The position numbers and the translations under genes are program-made. This document shows positions 52,516 to 61,811 of a stretch of 64,000 nt of DNA, piece by piece (within the stretch, counting starts at the first letter, position 1; the number at the start of each line of letters is the position of its first letter). Under the pieces are notes generated by a model that saw nothing but the letters and a program-made list of their open reading frames with translations, was not told where the DNA came from and ran no database searches. Where the stretch lies: assembly GCF_902506205.1 (NCBI RefSeq), contig NZ_LR732816.1, positions 1,089,849 through 1,153,848 on the forward strand, given 5' to 3'. This DNA comes from Brevundimonas sp. G8. Lineage in GTDB: Bacteria > Pseudomonadota > Alphaproteobacteria > Caulobacterales > Caulobacteraceae.

Positions 52516-54120
52516 GCCCATCAGGCGCGTCATCAGCGCAGCCGTCGACGGATCGAGGTCTGCCGACGGCCCGCCGGCGTCCACGTCCTTCAGGATCGCC
52601 TTGGCCAGCACCTTGCCCAGTTCGACCCCCCATTGGTCGAAGCTGTTGATGTCCCAGATCACGCCCTCGACGAAGGTCTTGTGCTCGTAGAGGGCCAGCA
52701 CGGCGCCCAGGGCCTGGGGCGTCAGGCGCTCCATGACGATGGCCGTCGAGGGGCGGTTGCCGGTGAAGGTGCGGTGGGGCGCCAGACGGGTCGCCTCTTC
52801 CTCCGACAGGCCCTGGGCCTGAGCTTCGGCCTTGGCCGCCTCGGTCGTCTTGCCCAGCATCAGGGCCTGACCTTGCGCCAGGGCATTCGACCACAGCGGC
52901 GATTCCGGCGCATCGTCATGCGTCTTGGCGACAATCACGAACTCGGCCGGCACCGTCTGCGGCCCCTGGTGGATCTGCTGAAAGAAGGCGTGCTGGCCGT
53001 TGGTGCCCGGTTCGCCGAACACGACGGGGCAGGTCTGGCGCGTCACCGGCGTGCCGTTGCGATGCACCCGCTTGCCGTTCGACTCCATCTCCAGCTGCTG
53101 CAGGAAGGACGGCAGGCGACGCAGCGCATGAGCATAGGGCGCCACCGTCCGCGCCGGTCGGTTCAGCCCGTCGACATTGAACACCTGGGCCAGGGCCAGC
53201 AGGATCGGCGCGTTCCGCTCCAGCGGAGCCGACACGAAATGGTCGTCCATGGCCGCGGCCCCGGCCAGCATCTGTTCGAACACGTCCCAGCCCAGGGCGA
53301 TGCCGCACGACAGGCTGACGGCCGACCACAGCGAATACCGCCCGCCGACCCAGTCCCGGAACGCAAATGTCCGGCCGCAGCCGAACGCCCCAGCCTTTTC
53401 CGGGGCGGCGGTTACGCCGATGAAGTGTTTCGTCATCCCCTCGGCCGGCAGCGACGCCGCCAGCCAGGCCTTGGCCGCCTCGGCGTTGGCCAGGGTTTCC
53501 TGGGTGGTGAAGGTCTTGGACACCACCACGACCAGGGTCGTTTCGGGGTCCAGGCCCGTCAGGGCCTCGGCCATGTCGCGCGGATCGATATTGGCGACGA
53601 AGCGCAGGTCGATGGCCGGATCAAGCGGACGCAACGCATCCCAGACCACGCGCGGCCCCAGATCCGACCCGCCAATGCCGACATGGACGATGGCCTCGAA
53701 CTTGCGCCCCGTCGCTCCGGCCTCGGCCCCCGACCGCACCGCGTCGGCATAGGCCTTCATGTCCGCCCGCACGGCGTCCACCTCGGCCGAGACCGGTTCG
53801 CCCAGGGCCTTGAAGTCGGCGCCGGGGGCGGCGCGCAGGGCGGGGTGCAGCACGGCTCGCCCCTCCGTCAGGTTGACGGCCTCGCCAGCGAACAGGGCCG
53901 CGCGACGACCCTCGACGTCGGACGCCCGCGCCAGGTCCAGACAGGCGTCGAACGCCGCGCGGGTCCAGCTCTGTTTCGACAGGTCCAGATAAAGTCCCGC
54001 CGCCTCGACCGACATCCGCGCCAGCCGGTCGGGATCGGCGGCGAACTGATCCACGATCCGGGTCTGGCCCGCCTCGGCGGCGGTGCGATCGAATGTCTTC
54101 CAGGCGTCGTCGCGGCTCAT
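52513..54120 (-). CDS. pgi: Glucose-6-phosphate isomerase
   Basis: Pgi interconverts glucose-6-phosphate and fructose-6-phosphate. The 535 residues carry both family signatures: FAFRDWVGGRYSLWSAVSLS (sugar binding, with the Arg) and VVFGEPGTNGQHAFFQQIHQ. The catalytic Glu is in the latter (GEPGTNGQH). Also seen are VHVGIGGSDLGPRV and NSFDQWGVELGKVL near the end. In relatives using the Entner-Doudoroff route it mainly serves gluconeogenesis and polysaccharide synthesis. Confidence 0.97.
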   Translation of the reverse strand: MSRDDAWKTFDRTAAEAGQTRIVDQFAADPDRLARMSVEAAGLYLDLSKQSWTRAAFDACLDLARASDVEGRRAALFAGEAVNLTEGRAVLHPALRAAPGADFKALGEPVSAEVDAVRADMKAYADAVRSGAEAGATGRKFEAIVHVGIGGSDLGPRVVWDALRPLDPAIDLRFVANIDPRDMAEALTGLDPETTLVVVVSKTFTTQETLANAEAAKAWLAASLPAEGMTKHFIGVTAAPEKAGAFGCGRTFAFRDWVGGRYSLWSAVSLSCGIALGWDVFEQMLAGAAAMDDHFVSAPLERNAPILLALAQVFNVDGLNRPARTVAPYAHALRRLPSFLQQLEMESNGKRVHRNGTPVTRQTCPVVFGEPGTNGQHAFFQQIHQGPQTVPAEFVIVAKTHDDAPESPLWSNALAQGQALMLGKTTEAAKAEAQAQGLSEEEATRLAPHRTFTGNRPSTAIVMERLTPQALGAVLALYEHKTFVEGVIWDINSFDQWGVELGKVLAKAILKDVDAGGPSADLDPSTAALMTRLMG

Positions 54121-54229
54121 GGCGTCCTCGGTCGATGATGTGGGCGTTGGAGAGGGTAAACACTCGTTTACGGGTCGGGCGTATTTAGGTTCAACGTCCT
54201 AGCGGACGGTGAAACAGGAAGTCATCCCC

Positions 54230-54706
54230 ATGTCTTGCGGCCTCGCGCTTTCGATCGCCCTGGCGATGTCCAATCCCGCCGTTGCGCTTGCGGCGGATCA
54301 GCCGGCGGCCGTGCCCGGCGCGCCGATCTCGGTGGCGGGCGAGCCCTTGTTCGCCGACATCATCTCGCGCTCGACCAGCCTGAAGGCCATGGTCGATGGC
54401 TGGGCGACCGCCAAGGCCGCCGACGACGCCGCCTTCTTCACCAGCCAGGCCTTCGCCGGCTTCAAGGCCCAGACCGAGCAGCTGGCCGCTTTGGACATGC
54501 AGGGCCACCTGATCCTGAAGGAACGCGGCACCGACGGCGATTTGAAATGCATCCTGCGCGGCATTTCCGAGGACATGCCCAAGAAGGTGCAGGCCGTTCA
54601 GGCCGCCGCCAATCCGGCCGAACGCGCCACAGCCCTGTCGGAACTGTCCTATCTGCTGAACGACAATGTCGAAGTCATCACCGCCCCGCCCAAGCCGGCG
54701 GTCTGA
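54230..54706 (+). CDS. Hypothetical secreted protein
   Basis: I do not recognise a family for this 158-residue protein. The ATG at 54230 has AGGAAG 9 bases upstream; a GTG at 54209 is less likely. A signal peptide (CGLALSIALAMSNPAVALAA) is followed by a mostly helical, soluble domain: LKAMVDGWATAKAADDAAFF, FKAQTEQLAALDMQGHLILK and DLKCILRGISEDMPKKVQAV. A single Cys lies in LKCILRGIS. It is probably periplasmic. Its stop is six bases from the convergent recQ stop. Confidence 0.8.
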   Translation: MSCGLALSIALAMSNPAVALAADQPAAVPGAPISVAGEPLFADIISRSTSLKAMVDGWATAKAADDAAFFTSQAFAGFKAQTEQLAALDMQGHLILKERGTDGDLKCILRGISEDMPKKVQAVQAAANPAERATALSELSYLLNDNVEVITAPPKPAV

Positions 54707-54712
54707 CCCGAT

Positions 54713-56605
54713 CTAGAGGGCGTTCAGCGTCTCCAGAACACCCTTGCCGTAGCGATCCAGCTTGGACTGGCCGACGCCTGAAATCGCCCCCAAACTGTTA
54801 AGATCGCCCGGCTCCGCCTGGGCGATTTCCAGCAGGGTCTTGTCCTGGAAAATGACATAGGGCGGGACATGCTGTTCGGAGGCGCGGTCGCGGCGCCAGG
54901 CGCGCAGGGCCTCGAACCGGGCGCGGACATCGGCGTCCATCGTCTCCAGCGCCGCGTTGCGGCCCTCGCCGGTGCGGTCGCGACGATTGCGTGGATTGCC
55001 CGAGCGCGTGCCTGCGTCGAAGCCTGCGGGCACGCGGCGAACCTCGATCTTGCGTTCGGCCTTGTAGACGGCGCGCACCGCCTCGCCATCGCCCAGACCG
55101 ACCAAAGGTTTGCCGTCGTTGGCGTCTTCGACCAGCAGGCCTTCGAACAGCAGGTGATCGACGATATCGCGCCAGCCGTTGGGCGATATGTCGGCGCCGA
55201 TGCCCCAGGTGGACAGCTGCTGCTCCCACGGCTGGACCGCCTTGGTGCGGCCGGTCAGGTGATCGACGATCCGGCCGCGCCCAAACCGGCCGCCCAATCG
55301 CTGCACCGTCGCCAGCGCCTTTTGCGCCGGGACGGTGGCGTCATAAAGCTGGGGCGGGTCGCCGCAGATGTCGCAGACGCCGCACGGCGCCGCGTCGGTC
55401 TCGCCGAAATAGCGGCGCACGGCCTGGGCGCGGCAGACGGCGCCGTCCAGCATGGCGAACAGCTGTCGGGTCTTGCGCACCTGGACCTGTTTGACCTCTT
55501 CGGCCATCGGTCGGCTGTCGAGGCGACGCAGGGACCAGGCGATGTCGGACGGGCCATACAGGGTGATGCCCTCGGCCGGTTCGCCGTCGCGCCCGCCCCG
55601 GCCGATCTCCTGCCAATAGGCCTCCAGCGAACCGGGCGGATCAGCGTGGATGACGAAGCGCACGTCAGCCTTGTCCACCCCCATGCCGAAGGCGATGGTG
55701 GCGACCATGACGGCGCCCTCCTGGGCCAGGAACCGCTCCAGCCGGCGGTCCCGCTCCCTGGTGTCCATGCCGGCGTGATAGGCGATGGCGTTGGTCCCGG
55801 CGTCGCGCAGCGCCTGGGCCACGCGGTCGCAGCCGTCGCGGCTGCCGCAATAGACCACGCCCGACTTGCCCAGCCGCTCGCGCACCAGTTCGATGACGCG
55901 GGCGTCTGTCTTGGCGCGCGAGGCGCTTTCCTTGCGCTCGGCCGACAGTTGCAGGTTCGGACGCGCGAAACTGTCGACGAAGACCTTGGCCTCTTCCAGC
56001 CGCAGCGAGCGCAGGATGTCGTCGCGCGTGCGGGCGTCGGCGGTGGCGGTCACGGCTATGCGCGGCACATGGGGGAACCGCTCTGCCAGCAGACCCAGGT
56101 TGCGATAGTCGGGACGGAAGTCGTGACCCCATTGCGAGACGCAGTGAGCTTCATCGATGGCGATCAGGCTCAGCGGCAGTTCGGCCAGACGATCCATCAT
56201 GGCCCCGGCCGCCAGGCCTTCGGGCGAGACATACAGCAGGTCCAGATCGCCGGATCGGGCCGCCGCCCAGATGGCCGAACGCTCGTCCAGCGACACCCCG
56301 GAATCGAGACGTGCGGCGGCGACCCCCTGCTGTTTCAGGGCTTCGACCTGGTCGGTCATCAGGGCGATCAGGGGTGAGACCACCAAGCCCAGGCCAGGGC
56401 GCAGGATGGCGGGGATCTGATAGCAGACGCTCTTGCCGCCGCCGGTCGGCAGGACGGCCAGCACATCGCCGCCGGACAGGATCTGCTCGACCACCTGGCC
56501 CTGCATCCCCCGGAAATCGGCATGTCCCCAGACGCGCGACAGCAGGGCCCGCGCGTCGTTCAGGTCAGGCGTATCGGTCCGGGAGAACTGGGGCTGCGTG
56601 GCCGG
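54713..56605 (-). CDS. recQ: ATP-dependent DNA helicase RecQ
   Basis: RecQ is a 3'-5' helicase in recombination and repair. The 630 residues have Walker A in AVLPTGGGKSVCYQIPAIL, the DEAH box in IAIDEAHCVSQWGHDFRPDY, and IGRGGRDGEP (motif VI). A four-Cys zinc site is formed by CRAQAVRRYFGE and CGVCDICGDP. A winged helix and a C-terminal HRDC domain (RFEALRAWRRDRASEQHVPP, ISGVGQSKLDRYG) complete it. The start MPATQPQFS at 56605 is preferred over an ATG six codons earlier. Confidence 0.96.
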   Translation of the reverse strand, partial: PATQPQFSRTDTPDLNDARALLSRVWGHADFRGMQGQVVEQILSGGDVLAVLPTGGGKSVCYQIPAILRPGLGLVVSPLIALMTDQVEALKQQGVAAARLDSGVSLDERSAIWAAARSGDLDLLYVSPEGLAAGAMMDRLAELPLSLIAIDEAHCVSQWGHDFRPDYRNLGLLAERFPHVPRIAVTATADARTRDDILRSLRLEEAKVFVDSFARPNLQLSAERKESASRAKTDARVIELVRERLGKSGVVYCGSRDGCDRVAQALRDAGTNAIAYHAGMDTRERDRRLERFLAQEGAVMVATIAFGMGVDKADVRFVIHADPPGSLEAYWQEIGRGGRDGEPAEGITLYGPSDIAWSLRRLDSRPMAEEVKQVQVRKTRQLFAMLDGAVCRAQAVRRYFGETDAAPCGVCDICGDPPQLYDATVPAQKALATVQRLGGRFGRGRIVDHLTGRTKAVQPWEQQLSTWGIGADISPNGWRDIVDHLLFEGLLVEDANDGKPLVGLGDGEAVRAVYKAERKIEVRRVPAGFDAGTRSGNPRNRRDRTGEGRNAALETMDADVRARFEALRAWRRDRASEQHVPPYVIFQDKTLLEIAQAEPGDLNSLGAISGVGQSKLDRYGKGVLETLNAL

Positions 56606-56692
56606 CATCCTTAAGCTGTGCACTCTTTGTTCCCATATGCGAAGCGCCGCCGGCCGCGAAAGCGACCGGCGGCGGCATCAGATGGGGATGGT

Positions 56693-57670
56693 TCAGTGGG
56701 CGGGGGCTTCGGCGAACTGGCCGCCGACGCGGTAGCGCCACAGATAGGAGGGGGCGATGGCCGCCATGCCGGCCGGATGGTCGATGCCCAGGGCGCTCAG
56801 GCCCAGGGCGTCGGACGCGACGACATTGTCCTTCTCCAGCATCAGCACCTGATCGCGCGTCAGCGGCGGTGTGACGCCGACGAACCGGCTCAGTTGCAGC
56901 AGCGACCCCAGGGGTTTGGCGACGGCGAAGGGCACGGGGACCAGCATCCGGTCGCGACCGGTCTCGCGGCGCACCAGCTCCAGCACTTCGCGGAAGGTGT
57001 AGAGGCTCGGCCCGCCCAGTTCAAAGGTGCGGCCCGCCGCATCGACGCGGGTCACGCCGCGCGCGATGGCCTCGGCGACATCGCCGACATAGACCGGTTG
57101 GAACCTGGTGTCGCCGCCGCCGATCAGCGGCAGGAACGGCGACAGCGTCGCCATGGCGGCGAAGCGGTTCAGGAAGCCATCGCCGGCGCCGAACACCAGC
57201 GACGGCCGCAGGATCACCGCGTCGGGATAGACGGCGCGCACCGCCTCTTCGGCCTTGGCCTTGGAGCGCCCGTAGGCCGAGGCGCTGGCGGCATCCGCGC
57301 CGATGGCCGAGATCTGGACCAGACGCTGGACGCCCGCCGTCCTGGCGGCTTCGGCGATGGTCTTGGCCGCCTCGGTATGGACGGCGTCGAAGCCGCGCTT
57401 GCCGCCTGCGTCGTGCAGGACGCCGACCAGATTGACTACGGCGTCGGCGCCGCGCACGGCGGCGGCCACGTCCTCGGCGCTGGTGATGTCGCACCGCATG
57501 AACTGGATCTGACCGGGATCGCCCAGCGGCTGGATCTCGATGGCCAGGACCGGATTGCGCACGGCCACGCGAATGCGCCAGCCGCGACGCGCCAGCGCGC
57601 GCACCGCCTGCGACCCGATAAAGCCCGATCCTCCGAAGAGAGTCACGACGCCGGGGGCGAGGTCAGCCAT
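56693..57670 (-). CDS. NDUFA9-like NAD(P)-binding protein, complex I associated
   Basis: This 325-residue atypical short-chain dehydrogenase has the Rossmann motif TLFGGSGFIGSQAVRALARRG, ADAVVNLVGVLHDAGGKRG, and VLRPSLVFGAGDGFLNRFA. Alphaproteobacterial relatives are counterparts of mitochondrial complex I subunit NDUFA9, which binds NADPH at the Q module and stabilises the complex. The C-terminal part (LSRFVGVTPPLTRDQVLMLE) is typical of that group. Start at 57670 after GGAG. Confidence 0.9.
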   Translation of the reverse strand: MADLAPGVVTLFGGSGFIGSQAVRALARRGWRIRVAVRNPVLAIEIQPLGDPGQIQFMRCDITSAEDVAAAVRGADAVVNLVGVLHDAGGKRGFDAVHTEAAKTIAEAARTAGVQRLVQISAIGADAASASAYGRSKAKAEEAVRAVYPDAVILRPSLVFGAGDGFLNRFAAMATLSPFLPLIGGGDTRFQPVYVGDVAEAIARGVTRVDAAGRTFELGGPSLYTFREVLELVRRETGRDRMLVPVPFAVAKPLGSLLQLSRFVGVTPPLTRDQVLMLEKDNVVASDALGLSALGIDHPAGMAAIAPSYLWRYRVGGQFAEAPAH

Positions 57671-57779
57671 GGGGAAAGCTCCAGTCGAAATCCGTGTCGG
57701 CGGGATAGACGATAGGGCGCCGCACCGCAACGCGGGCGTTCACGGTGACGCTGGCGATACGCCCGTCGCCGCCCATCTG

Positions 57780-58217
57780 ATGCGGATGAAGCTTTTCACC
57801 ATTGGTTATGAAGGCGCGACCCAGGCGGAGGTGATCGCGCGGTTGAAATCCGCCGGGGTCGAAACCCTGATCGATGTCCGCGCCGTCGCCGCCTCGCGCC
57901 GCGCCGGTTTTTCCAAGACGATCCTGGGCGAAAGCCTGAAGGCCGAGGGGATCGACTATGTCCATCTGCGCGGTCTCGGCACGCCCAAGGCCGGACGCGA
58001 TGCGGCGCGCAAGGGCCATGTCGGCGAGATGCGCGCCATCTTCGCCGATCATCTGGCCGAACCGCAGGCGCAGGTCGAATACGAGCGGCTGAAAGCGCTC
58101 GCGGGCGAGAAGCGCGTCGCCCTGCTGTGCTTCGAAGCCGACCACGCCGGTTGCCACCGCGCCGTCCTGGCCGAACGGCTGGCGGACGAAGACGGCGCCA
58201 CGGTGGTCAATCTCTAG
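57780..58217 (+). CDS. DUF488 family protein
   Basis: This 145-residue protein belongs to DUF488, soluble proteins of unknown function. Motifs are LFTIGYEGATQAEVIARL, LIDVRAVAASRRAGFSK, the central YVHLRGLGTPKAGRD, and ALLCFEADHAGCHRAVLAE, with the conserved Cys and His residues. It is divergent from the NDUFA9-like gene. ATG 57780 is used; a second ATG lies two codons later. Confidence 0.9.
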   Translation: MRMKLFTIGYEGATQAEVIARLKSAGVETLIDVRAVAASRRAGFSKTILGESLKAEGIDYVHLRGLGTPKAGRDAARKGHVGEMRAIFADHLAEPQAQVEYERLKALAGEKRVALLCFEADHAGCHRAVLAERLADEDGATVVNL

Positions 58218-58243
58218 GATTAGAACCGGGCGGCCCCTAGCCG

Positions 58244-58383
58244 TCTCCTCCCCATGAAATGGGGAGGTGGCGCGGCGCGCCTTCGCGCCGTGACGGAGGG
58301 GCTCTTACGCATCACCGGCGCCTGTCGGACTTCAAGAGCCCCTCCACCGCTTCGCAGTCCCCCTCCCCGTAAGGGAGAGGAGA
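58244..58383. repeat. Dispersed palindromic element, type B copy 2
   Basis: It begins TCTCCTCCCCATGAAATGGG and ends with CCCTCCCCGTAAGGGAGAGG. The interior shares GGTGGCGCGGCGC, CCGTGACGGAGGGG and GGCGCCTGT with the copy at 63265 in inverse orientation, differing at only a minority of bases. It lies between convergent DUF488 and M1-peptidase genes. Confidence 0.88.
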
Positions 58384-58392
58384 AGATCTCAC

Positions 58393-60345
58393 TTACTGCC
58401 GTCCCACCAGCTGATCGACCGAGCCGCTTGTCACGGGGTGATACAGCGGCCGGGCCTCCGCGTAGATGCGGCGGGCGATGGTGCGGCCCCAGTCGCCCTC
58501 GTTCCACAGGGTCTGGAACAGGGGCATGACGAATTTGCGCCGGCCCTGGCTGGTCAGGAACTTGTCGGCCGTGGCGATGGCGGGCTGATAGCGGTGCGCC
58601 AACGCGATCTGCAGCCAGCCGAAGGTCAGTTCGGCATTGCCCTCGTTCGCCAGGTTCAGGGTGCGCTCCAGATCGGCCAGCTGCGCATTGGTCAGCCAGT
58701 CGGCGTTGGCGCGCAGGCCCTCGGGACGCCAGCCCAGGAAGCGCTGGCGCTGCTGGGTGTTCCAGTCCGCCCAGGGAATGGCCGAGGCCGGTCCCTTGTC
58801 CTTGAAGAAGGCGACGGCGGCGGCGTCGACGGGCGTGAAGGCGTCCGACACCGGCGCGACCGCGTTCGACGGCAGGCCGGGCTGATAGACCCAGGCCTCC
58901 AGTTGCAGTTCGGATTCCAGACGGGGGTCGCCCTTCACCAGATTGGCGCGGATGTCGTCCAGGAACATGGCCGTGGTCATCGGGCGATAGGCGTTGCGGT
59001 CGAAATAGCCGCGCAGCCAGGCGTCGAACTTGTCGCGCCCGACGACCCGTTCGATGGTGCGCAGGAAGGCCGAGCCCTTGTCATAGGCGATGGTGTTCAT
59101 GCCATCGTCGGGATCGCGACCCAGCAGGTTCAGATGCAGGCGGGTGTCGTCGGCCGGCAGGGATTTCAGCTCGTCCTGCAACCCGTCCCAGCTGAGCACC
59201 TGTTCCTGAACCGCGCGGTCATAGCCGTAGATCGACTCCATGATCCGGTTCTCGAAATAGGTGGTGAAACCCTCGTTCAGCCAGAAGTCGTTCCAGGTGG
59301 CGTTGGTCACCAGATTGCCCGACCAGCTGTGCGCCAGCTCGTGCGCGACCAGCGACACCAGCGAGCGGTCGCCAGCGATGATGGTCGGGGTGGCGAAGGT
59401 CAGCTTGGGGTTCTCCATCCCGCCGAACGGGAAGGAAGGAGGCAGGACCAGCAGGTCGTAGCGGCCCCAGCGATACGGGCCGTACAGCTTCTCGGCCGCC
59501 GTCACCATCTGGGCGGTCGGCTCCAGCTCCCACTGGGCGGCGCGCAGGCGGCTGGGCTCGGTCCAGACCCCGGTGCGACCGTCGAACGGCGCAAAGGCGA
59601 TGTCGCCCACGCCGATGGCGATCAGATAGGGCGGGATCGGATTGTTCATCCGGAAGCGCCAGGTCTTCATGCCGTTGGCGGCCGCCTCGCCGTTGGGCGT
59701 CAGGTGGTCGGCGCTCATGACCACGGTCAGGTCGGCGGGCGCGGTAATGCGGGCCGAATAGGTCTGGCGGATGCCGGGGCTGTCCTGGGTCGGAACCCAG
59801 GTGCGGGTCAGGATCGCCTGGCCCTGGCTGAACAGATAGGGCTTTTCGCCGCCCGCCGTCTGGGTCGGGCTGAGCCATTGCAGGGCCGCCGCATCGGGTC
59901 GCGTCGAATAGGTGACGACGATCTTGCGCCGTTCGTTGGCGGCGAAGGCCGGGAAATAGACGGTCAGGGGCTGGCCCTTGATGGCGTCGTTCGGCCCCGT
60001 GACGTAGCGCAGGGCGCGGCCTTCGGCGTCGCGCACGTCCTGGATGTCCAGGTTCTTGATGTCCAGGATCACCTCGTTGGCGCCCTGTGCGGCTAGGATG
60101 TCCAGGGTCGCCGTGCCCGACAGGGTCTTGGCCTCGAAGTTCGCGGTCAGGTCCAACGCCACGTCGACGACGCGGGCGATCTCGGGCCGGGCGTAGGTGT
60201 GGCTGTCGACCGCGTCGGGACCGGGCGCCGGCGCAATGGCGGGCGGGGTCATGGCGCTGCCCCCGGTCGTGGTGGAGCAGGCGCTCACCCCCAGGGCGGC
60301 GACGAGGGCGAGGGCGGAGACGAGACCGAGCGCTTTGCGCTTCAT
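58393..60345 (-). CDS. M1-family zinc aminopeptidase, lipoprotein
   Basis: This 650-residue gluzincin is anchored as a lipoprotein: the signal peptide ends LGVSACS, a good lipobox. The exopeptidase motif FGGMENPKLTF and the zinc site VAHELAHSWSGNLVTNATWN, with the third ligand in WLNEGFTTYFE, are intact. The C-terminal helical domain resembles leukotriene A4 hydrolase-type M1 enzymes (PSNAVAPVSDAF, FLTSQGRRKFVMPLF). It probably degrades peptides at the outer membrane or in the periplasm. Confidence 0.95.
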   Translation of the reverse strand: MKRKALGLVSALALVAALGVSACSTTTGGSAMTPPAIAPAPGPDAVDSHTYARPEIARVVDVALDLTANFEAKTLSGTATLDILAAQGANEVILDIKNLDIQDVRDAEGRALRYVTGPNDAIKGQPLTVYFPAFAANERRKIVVTYSTRPDAAALQWLSPTQTAGGEKPYLFSQGQAILTRTWVPTQDSPGIRQTYSARITAPADLTVVMSADHLTPNGEAAANGMKTWRFRMNNPIPPYLIAIGVGDIAFAPFDGRTGVWTEPSRLRAAQWELEPTAQMVTAAEKLYGPYRWGRYDLLVLPPSFPFGGMENPKLTFATPTIIAGDRSLVSLVAHELAHSWSGNLVTNATWNDFWLNEGFTTYFENRIMESIYGYDRAVQEQVLSWDGLQDELKSLPADDTRLHLNLLGRDPDDGMNTIAYDKGSAFLRTIERVVGRDKFDAWLRGYFDRNAYRPMTTAMFLDDIRANLVKGDPRLESELQLEAWVYQPGLPSNAVAPVSDAFTPVDAAAVAFFKDKGPASAIPWADWNTQQRQRFLGWRPEGLRANADWLTNAQLADLERTLNLANEGNAELTFGWLQIALAHRYQPAIATADKFLTSQGRRKFVMPLFQTLWNEGDWGRTIARRIYAEARPLYHPVTSGSVDQLVGRQ

Positions 60346-60418
60346 CGAGGTTTTCCTGGGCTGACCGTAACGATTGGCCGGAGAACGCGCGGAAACGCCG
60401 AAAAGATCAAGTCTCGGT

Positions 60419-61669
60419 CTAAGTGCTCACGACGGGAGGCAGGTGATGGGCACGGAACAACCGGCCGCGCTCGGCAAACAGCACCCAGCCCAGGGCGATC
60501 AAACCAAAGACGGTGAAGCCCACCGACATCGGGATGGTCGTCCCGTTGAACTGCTGGCCCACCGCAAAGCCCAGCAGCGAACCGACGATGGTGGAGATGA
60601 AGCCCTGGATCGAGGCGGCGGTGCCGGCGATCTTGCCCATTGTCTCCATGGCCATGGCCCCGAAGTTTCCGGCGATCAGGCCGAAGCAGAACATGGTCAG
60701 GGTCTGCAGCACCGCAAAGGTCCAGATCGATTCATGGCCGCTGATCGCCACGGCGGCGTGGACGGCCGAAATGGCGGTGAAGCCGATCAGGGCCGTGTGC
60801 GAGATCTTGCGCGACCCCAGTTTCACCACCAGCCGGGCGTTGACGATCGAGGCCACGGCGATGCCGCCCGCGATCAGGGCGAAGACGGCCGGGAAGGCCG
60901 CCTCGGCATGAAACACGTCGGCGAAGATCTGCTGCGACGAGTTGATGAAGCCGAACAAGGCGCCGGTGATGGCCGTCATGGCCAGCATGTAGCCGACGGC
61001 GGTGCGGTCGGTCAGGGCAGTCTTGTAGGCCGCAGCCAGGCGTTTGGCCTGGATCGGCAGACGATCCTCGGGCTTCAGGGTTTCGGGCAAACGCAACGAC
61101 GCCCAGACGATCAGGCCCACGCCGATCAGGCCCAGCCCCGCGAAGATCCAGCGCCACGGACCGACCAGCATGATCATCTGACCGATGGACGGCGCCAGGA
61201 TCGGCACGCCCAGGAAGACCAGGAAGCTGAAGGACATGACCCGCGCCATGGTGCGGCCCTCGTAGCGGTCACGCACGATGGAGACGGCCAGCACGCGGGT
61301 GCAGGCGCTGCCCAGACCCTGACCGATACGCGCCAGGATCAGCATGTCGAAGGTCGGCGCCAGGGTCGCCAAGAGGCTGAACACCACATAGACGCCCACG
61401 CCGAACAGCAGGACGGGCTTCCTCCCAAACCGGTCCGCCAGCGGGCCGTAGAACAGCTGGGCGCCGCCGAACCCGAGCAGATAGGAGGTCACCACCCATT
61501 GCCGGTCATTGTCGGTCGCCACGTTCAGGTCCGCGCCGATGTGCGGCAGGGCCGGCAACATCGAATCGATCGCCAGAGCGTTCAGCGCCATCATCAAGGC
61601 GATGAGACAGACGAACTCGACGAAGCCGAGCTCCTTCTTGGCGGGCGCTGACGCGAGGGAAGAAGACAT
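60419..61669 (-). CDS. MFS multidrug exporter, Bcr/CflA type
   Basis: This 416-residue transporter has 12 predicted helices. The first is followed by IDSMLPALPHIGADLNV, and the loop 2-3 motif is YGPLADRFGRKPVLLFG, the MFS signature. RIGQGLGSACTRVLAVSIVRDRYEG is the Bcr/CflA drug-proton antiporter motif C region. Start at 61669 by homology. It is divergent from the AMP nucleosidase gene. The substrate is unknown. Confidence 0.9.
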   Translation of the reverse strand: MSSSLASAPAKKELGFVEFVCLIALMMALNALAIDSMLPALPHIGADLNVATDNDRQWVVTSYLLGFGGAQLFYGPLADRFGRKPVLLFGVGVYVVFSLLATLAPTFDMLILARIGQGLGSACTRVLAVSIVRDRYEGRTMARVMSFSFLVFLGVPILAPSIGQMIMLVGPWRWIFAGLGLIGVGLIVWASLRLPETLKPEDRLPIQAKRLAAAYKTALTDRTAVGYMLAMTAITGALFGFINSSQQIFADVFHAEAAFPAVFALIAGGIAVASIVNARLVVKLGSRKISHTALIGFTAISAVHAAVAISGHESIWTFAVLQTLTMFCFGLIAGNFGAMAMETMGKIAGTAASIQGFISTIVGSLLGFAVGQQFNGTTIPMSVGFTVFGLIALGWVLFAERGRLFRAHHLPPVVST

Positions 61670-61811
61670 TCGGGCCAGATGCGCCGTCGCGCCCCGATCC
61701 GCAACCGCAGCCCCGTCACAAATTGCTGCAATGCAGCGAAGTCGGGGCAGCGAAATCAAGCTTGAGCGTCAGGCGCCTCGCCATTGCCGCGAAGCTCGGC
61801 TAGAGGAAGTC